NCBI GenBank assembly: GCA_003694775.1
Contig: RFJV01000597.1
Location: 1-8,910, forward strand
Length of the DNA: 8,910 nucleotides
Reading direction: 5' to 3'
Origin: Chloroflexota bacterium
Lineage (GTDB): Bacteria > Chloroflexota > Anaerolineae > 4572-78 > J111
Each line of letters starts with the position of its first letter. Within the stretch, counting starts at the first letter, position 1. Shown here piece by piece: positions 7,378-8,910 of this stretch. The translations under genes and the position numbers were made by a program. The notes beneath the pieces are model-generated. The model saw only the letters and a list, made by a program, of their open reading frames with translations, did not search any database and was not told the DNA's origin.

Positions 7378-7527
7378 TTAAGCCGGTAATAGGGAACCCA
7401 CCTGAACCAGGAACTGCTGGACAAAGGCATGGCGCGCCTGGAGTCTTACGACTGAGGCGGTGTCCCAGCCGGGAATGATAAACTGCCGGGGCAGGTTTTT
7501 CTGGTTTGACCGGCGGGTCAGGTGGGG
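7378..7527 (-). other. Non-annotated spacer with a start-less open stretch, possible gene remnant
   Basis: Between the nfeD stop and the VanW promoter the minus strand stays open for about 49 codons, in frame with nfeD, from the nfeD TAA to a TAA at 7378-7380. It has no ATG, and the only GTG lies near its end, so it is not called as a gene. The codon-aligned opposite strand (7390-7452) reads G-T-H-L-N-Q-E-L-L-D-K-G-M-A-R before a TGA at 7453-7455. This resembles by eye the LNxELxxxGxAR segment near the end of staphylococcal-nuclease-fold proteins. The match is short and may be chance. Nothing else gene-like was seen here. Confidence 0.2.
7481..7500. terminator. Weak hairpin downstream of nfeD
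   Basis: CTGC and GCAG enclose CGGG (7483-7494), flanked by AA on the left and GTTTTT on the right. The stem can extend through AAA/TTT with one bulge, and on the minus strand it is followed by TTTAT. It begins 33 nt beyond the nfeD stop, so it could terminate nfeD, but the stem is short. Confidence 0.3.
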
Positions 7528-7551
7528 TTAAAGCCGGCGGACGGTCAGGTG
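7510..7551 (-). repeat. Near-direct repeat spanning the nfeD stop codon
   Basis: On the minus strand CACCTGACC-GTC-CGCCGG, the last codons of nfeD (7534-7551), recurs as CACCTGACC-CGCCGG just after the stop (7510-7524). The period is 27 bases and the second copy lacks one codon. It looks like a small tandem duplication that left a second HLT-RR after the TAA. Confidence 0.5.
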
Positions 7552-8829
7552 AAAACCGTCGATGGCCGTGACCTTGACTTTGGTCCCTTCCGGGATGGGC
7601 TGTCCATCCTCGCTGGTGGCCTGCCAGCGTTCTCCCCAGACCAGCACAATCCCGTCCGGGTCCAGGGCGGCCTTGACCACCCCTGTCGCGCCGACCAGAC
7701 CTTCCTGCCCGGTTGTTGGTTGGTGCTTCATTGCCTGGATAACCTTGCGCATTCCAAATCCCATAATAGCCGCCACCGAAAATGCTATCCCCACAATGGA
7801 GGGGGTTGGAATTTCGTAGGCAAACTCGCTGGTATTGAACAGAATCAGCGCGCCGACAATGAAGGCCGCAATGCCGGTCGCGGTCAGCGCGCCGAAAGTG
7901 GGCGTGAAAATTTCGGCCACAAACAGGCCAAAGGCCAGCAAAATCAGGGCCAGACCGGCGTAGTTGACCGGAAGCTGACCCACGGCATACAGTCCGACCA
8001 GCAGTAAAATCGCGCCGATGATGCCGCTCAGATAGCCGCCGGGGTTGATAATTTCGTAAATAATGGCCAGCGTCCCAATGCTGATAAGCAAAAGGGCGAT
8101 AGATGGATTGGCAATAATGTTGAGCAGGTCTTCCAGAGAGGTTCGCTCTACAAAGCTGATGACGGCATCACCGGTAGAGAGGGTTTTGGTCTGGCCGTTT
8201 ACTTCCACGGTAAAGCCGTCCAGCTGGTCCAGCAGGTCGCTCAGGTCGCGGGCGATGAAGTCGATGACGCCCAGCTCCAGCGCTTCCTGGGCGCTGGCGG
8301 CCTTGGCCTCGGTGACTGCCTGCTGTGCCCACTCGATGGCTTTTTCCCCGCGGCGTTCGGCCAGGCCCTTGATATCGGCGATAAGGATATTCTCAATCTT
8401 GGCCCGCAGGGTTTCGTCCACATCGCCGCCGTTGGCATCCACGGGACTGGCCGCGCCAATGCTGGTGTTGGGGGCCATGGCCGCGGCATGGCCGGCCAGG
8501 GTGATGAACGTCCCCGCGGAGGCGGCAAAGCCACCCGGCGGCCAGACATACACCACCACCGGCACGTCGGCATTGATAATGGCCTGCATAATCCGCTTGG
8601 TCAGGTCGACGCTCCCACCGGGGGTGTTGAGCCGCAGGACCAGCAATTCTGCCCTGTCCGCCTCGGCCTGGTCGATGGCCCGCTCGATAAAACTGAGCAT
8701 AACCGGCGTCACCGGCCCGTCCACATCGGCGACCAGCACTTTTGGCCCCTGGGCGTAGGCGGTCAGGCTGAAAATCTGAAGAAAAATCAGCAGGAGGTAC
8801 AGCACTGCTCCAACTTGTCTGCGCTTCAT
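7528..8829 (-). CDS. nfeD: Long-form NfeD: membrane-bound ClpP-class serine protease
   Basis: A 433-residue full-length NfeD protein. Residues 1-26 are a signal peptide (basic start, hydrophobic core, AYA before Gln27). A ClpP-class protease domain covers about 30-225, with nucleophile Ser104 in AASAG and Lys144, 40 residues later. In the archaeal homologue PH1510 the Ser97-Lys138 dyad is spaced 41 apart. Four or five membrane helices lie at about 241-361. The C-terminal NfeD OB-fold domain covers about 373-433, with LVGATGVV and VWGERWQA. The archaeal homologue cleaves the C-terminus of stomatin (slipin), and family members are linked to membrane quality control. No slipin gene is downstream; the upstream side is outside the window. 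The ATG follows GGAGG at 10-nt spacing and a near-consensus promoter, so it is probably the first gene of its transcript. Confidence 0.93.
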   Translation of the reverse strand: MKRRQVGAVLYLLLIFLQIFSLTAYAQGPKVLVADVDGPVTPVMLSFIERAIDQAEADRAELLVLRLNTPGGSVDLTKRIMQAIINADVPVVVYVWPPGGFAASAGTFITLAGHAAAMAPNTSIGAASPVDANGGDVDETLRAKIENILIADIKGLAERRGEKAIEWAQQAVTEAKAASAQEALELGVIDFIARDLSDLLDQLDGFTVEVNGQTKTLSTGDAVISFVERTSLEDLLNIIANPSIALLLISIGTLAIIYEIINPGGYLSGIIGAILLLVGLYAVGQLPVNYAGLALILLAFGLFVAEIFTPTFGALTATGIAAFIVGALILFNTSEFAYEIPTPSIVGIAFSVAAIMGFGMRKVIQAMKHQPTTGQEGLVGATGVVKAALDPDGIVLVWGERWQATSEDGQPIPEGTKVKVTAIDGFHLTVRRL

Positions 8830-8849
8830 CGTGATTTGGCCTCCGAATC

Positions 8850-8866
8850 TGCCGGTCTACGCGGCA
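8850..8866 (-). other. Leader stem-loop upstream of nfeD
   Basis: A 5-bp inverted repeat (tgccg/cggca) with a 7-base loop reading CGTAGAC on the minus strand lies 20 nt before the nfeD start, just outside the ribosome site. Size and loop nearly match the hairpin at 5257-5273, which has loop CGCAGAC. The stem is short, so its function is uncertain. Confidence 0.35.
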
Positions 8867-8878
8867 CTCGTCACAGAC

Positions 8879-8907
8879 ATTATACCTTATCCACTCACCG
8901 GTATCAA
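8879..8907 (-). promoter_or_regulatory. Strong sigma-70 promoter of nfeD
   Basis: On the minus strand TTGATA (8902-8907), a 17-base spacer and a perfect TATAAT (8879-8884) precede nfeD. Transcription would start near 8872, giving a leader of about 43 nt. This is the closest match to consensus in the window. Confidence 0.75.
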
Positions 8908-8910
8908 CCC

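Noticed and set aside
7360..7400. Possible tRNA or structured RNA from GGGTTC (7363-7368) and GAACCC (7394-7399)
   Set aside because: The 6-base arms are 25 bases apart and no cloverleaf, anticodon arm or acceptor stem can be drawn around them.
1..8910. CRISPR array, insertion sequence, integrase or attachment site
   Set aside because: No regularly spaced repeats, transposase or integrase motifs, or target-site duplications were seen on either strand.

Overview
The window is GC-rich and densely coded. Six of its seven genes lie on the minus strand; only the 3' end of one plus-strand gene, dcd, enters at the left edge. Protein style suggests a Chloroflexota bacterium, probably Anaerolineae-like. 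The hints are a VanW/YoaR protein with tandem peptidoglycan-binding-type repeats, a RicT/PSP1 protein next to holB, a REC-GAF-kinase protein, and many GTG or ATG starts behind GGAGG-like ribosome sites. This assignment is inference, because the window holds no rRNA or phylogenetic marker.

Layout from left to right. Positions 1-234 (+) encode the C-terminal part of dCTP deaminase. It converges on the minus-strand genes, and a perfect 20-bp inverted repeat (234-275) between them should terminate transcription both ways. Positions 286-5232 (-) form a tight four-gene operon. Read in transcription order it is: a REC-GAF-histidine-kinase-like protein (3523-5232), DNA polymerase III delta' (holB, 3523-3526 overlap), the PSP1 protein RicT (1552-2526), and an SbcD/Mre11-type nuclease (286-1536). 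Gaps are -4, 16 and 15 nt. The holB-ricT pair matches the well-known holB-yaaT neighbourhood of Bacillus. Here it is framed by a signalling protein at the head and a double-strand-break nuclease at the tail. The head gene looks like a pseudokinase: the H-box histidine is an arginine and the G2 glycines are gone, although the receiver domain looks intact.

Positions 5368-7227 (-) encode a membrane-anchored VanW-family cell-envelope protein with its own strong promoter (TTGACA-16-TATATT). Positions 7528-8829 (-) encode a long-form NfeD, a secreted or membrane serine protease with an intact Ser-Lys pair and an NfeD OB-fold domain. Its promoter is near consensus (TTGATA-17-TATAAT). The roughly 300-bp gap between nfeD and the VanW gene holds the VanW promoter, a weak hairpin, a short near-direct repeat at the nfeD stop, and an open stretch with no start that may be a gene remnant.

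Functionally the window joins nucleotide supply (Dcd), replication clamp loading (delta'), DNA end processing (SbcD), a RicT-type RNA-processing or development cofactor, and two envelope proteins (VanW, NfeD). No mobile element, CRISPR array, tRNA or rRNA was seen.
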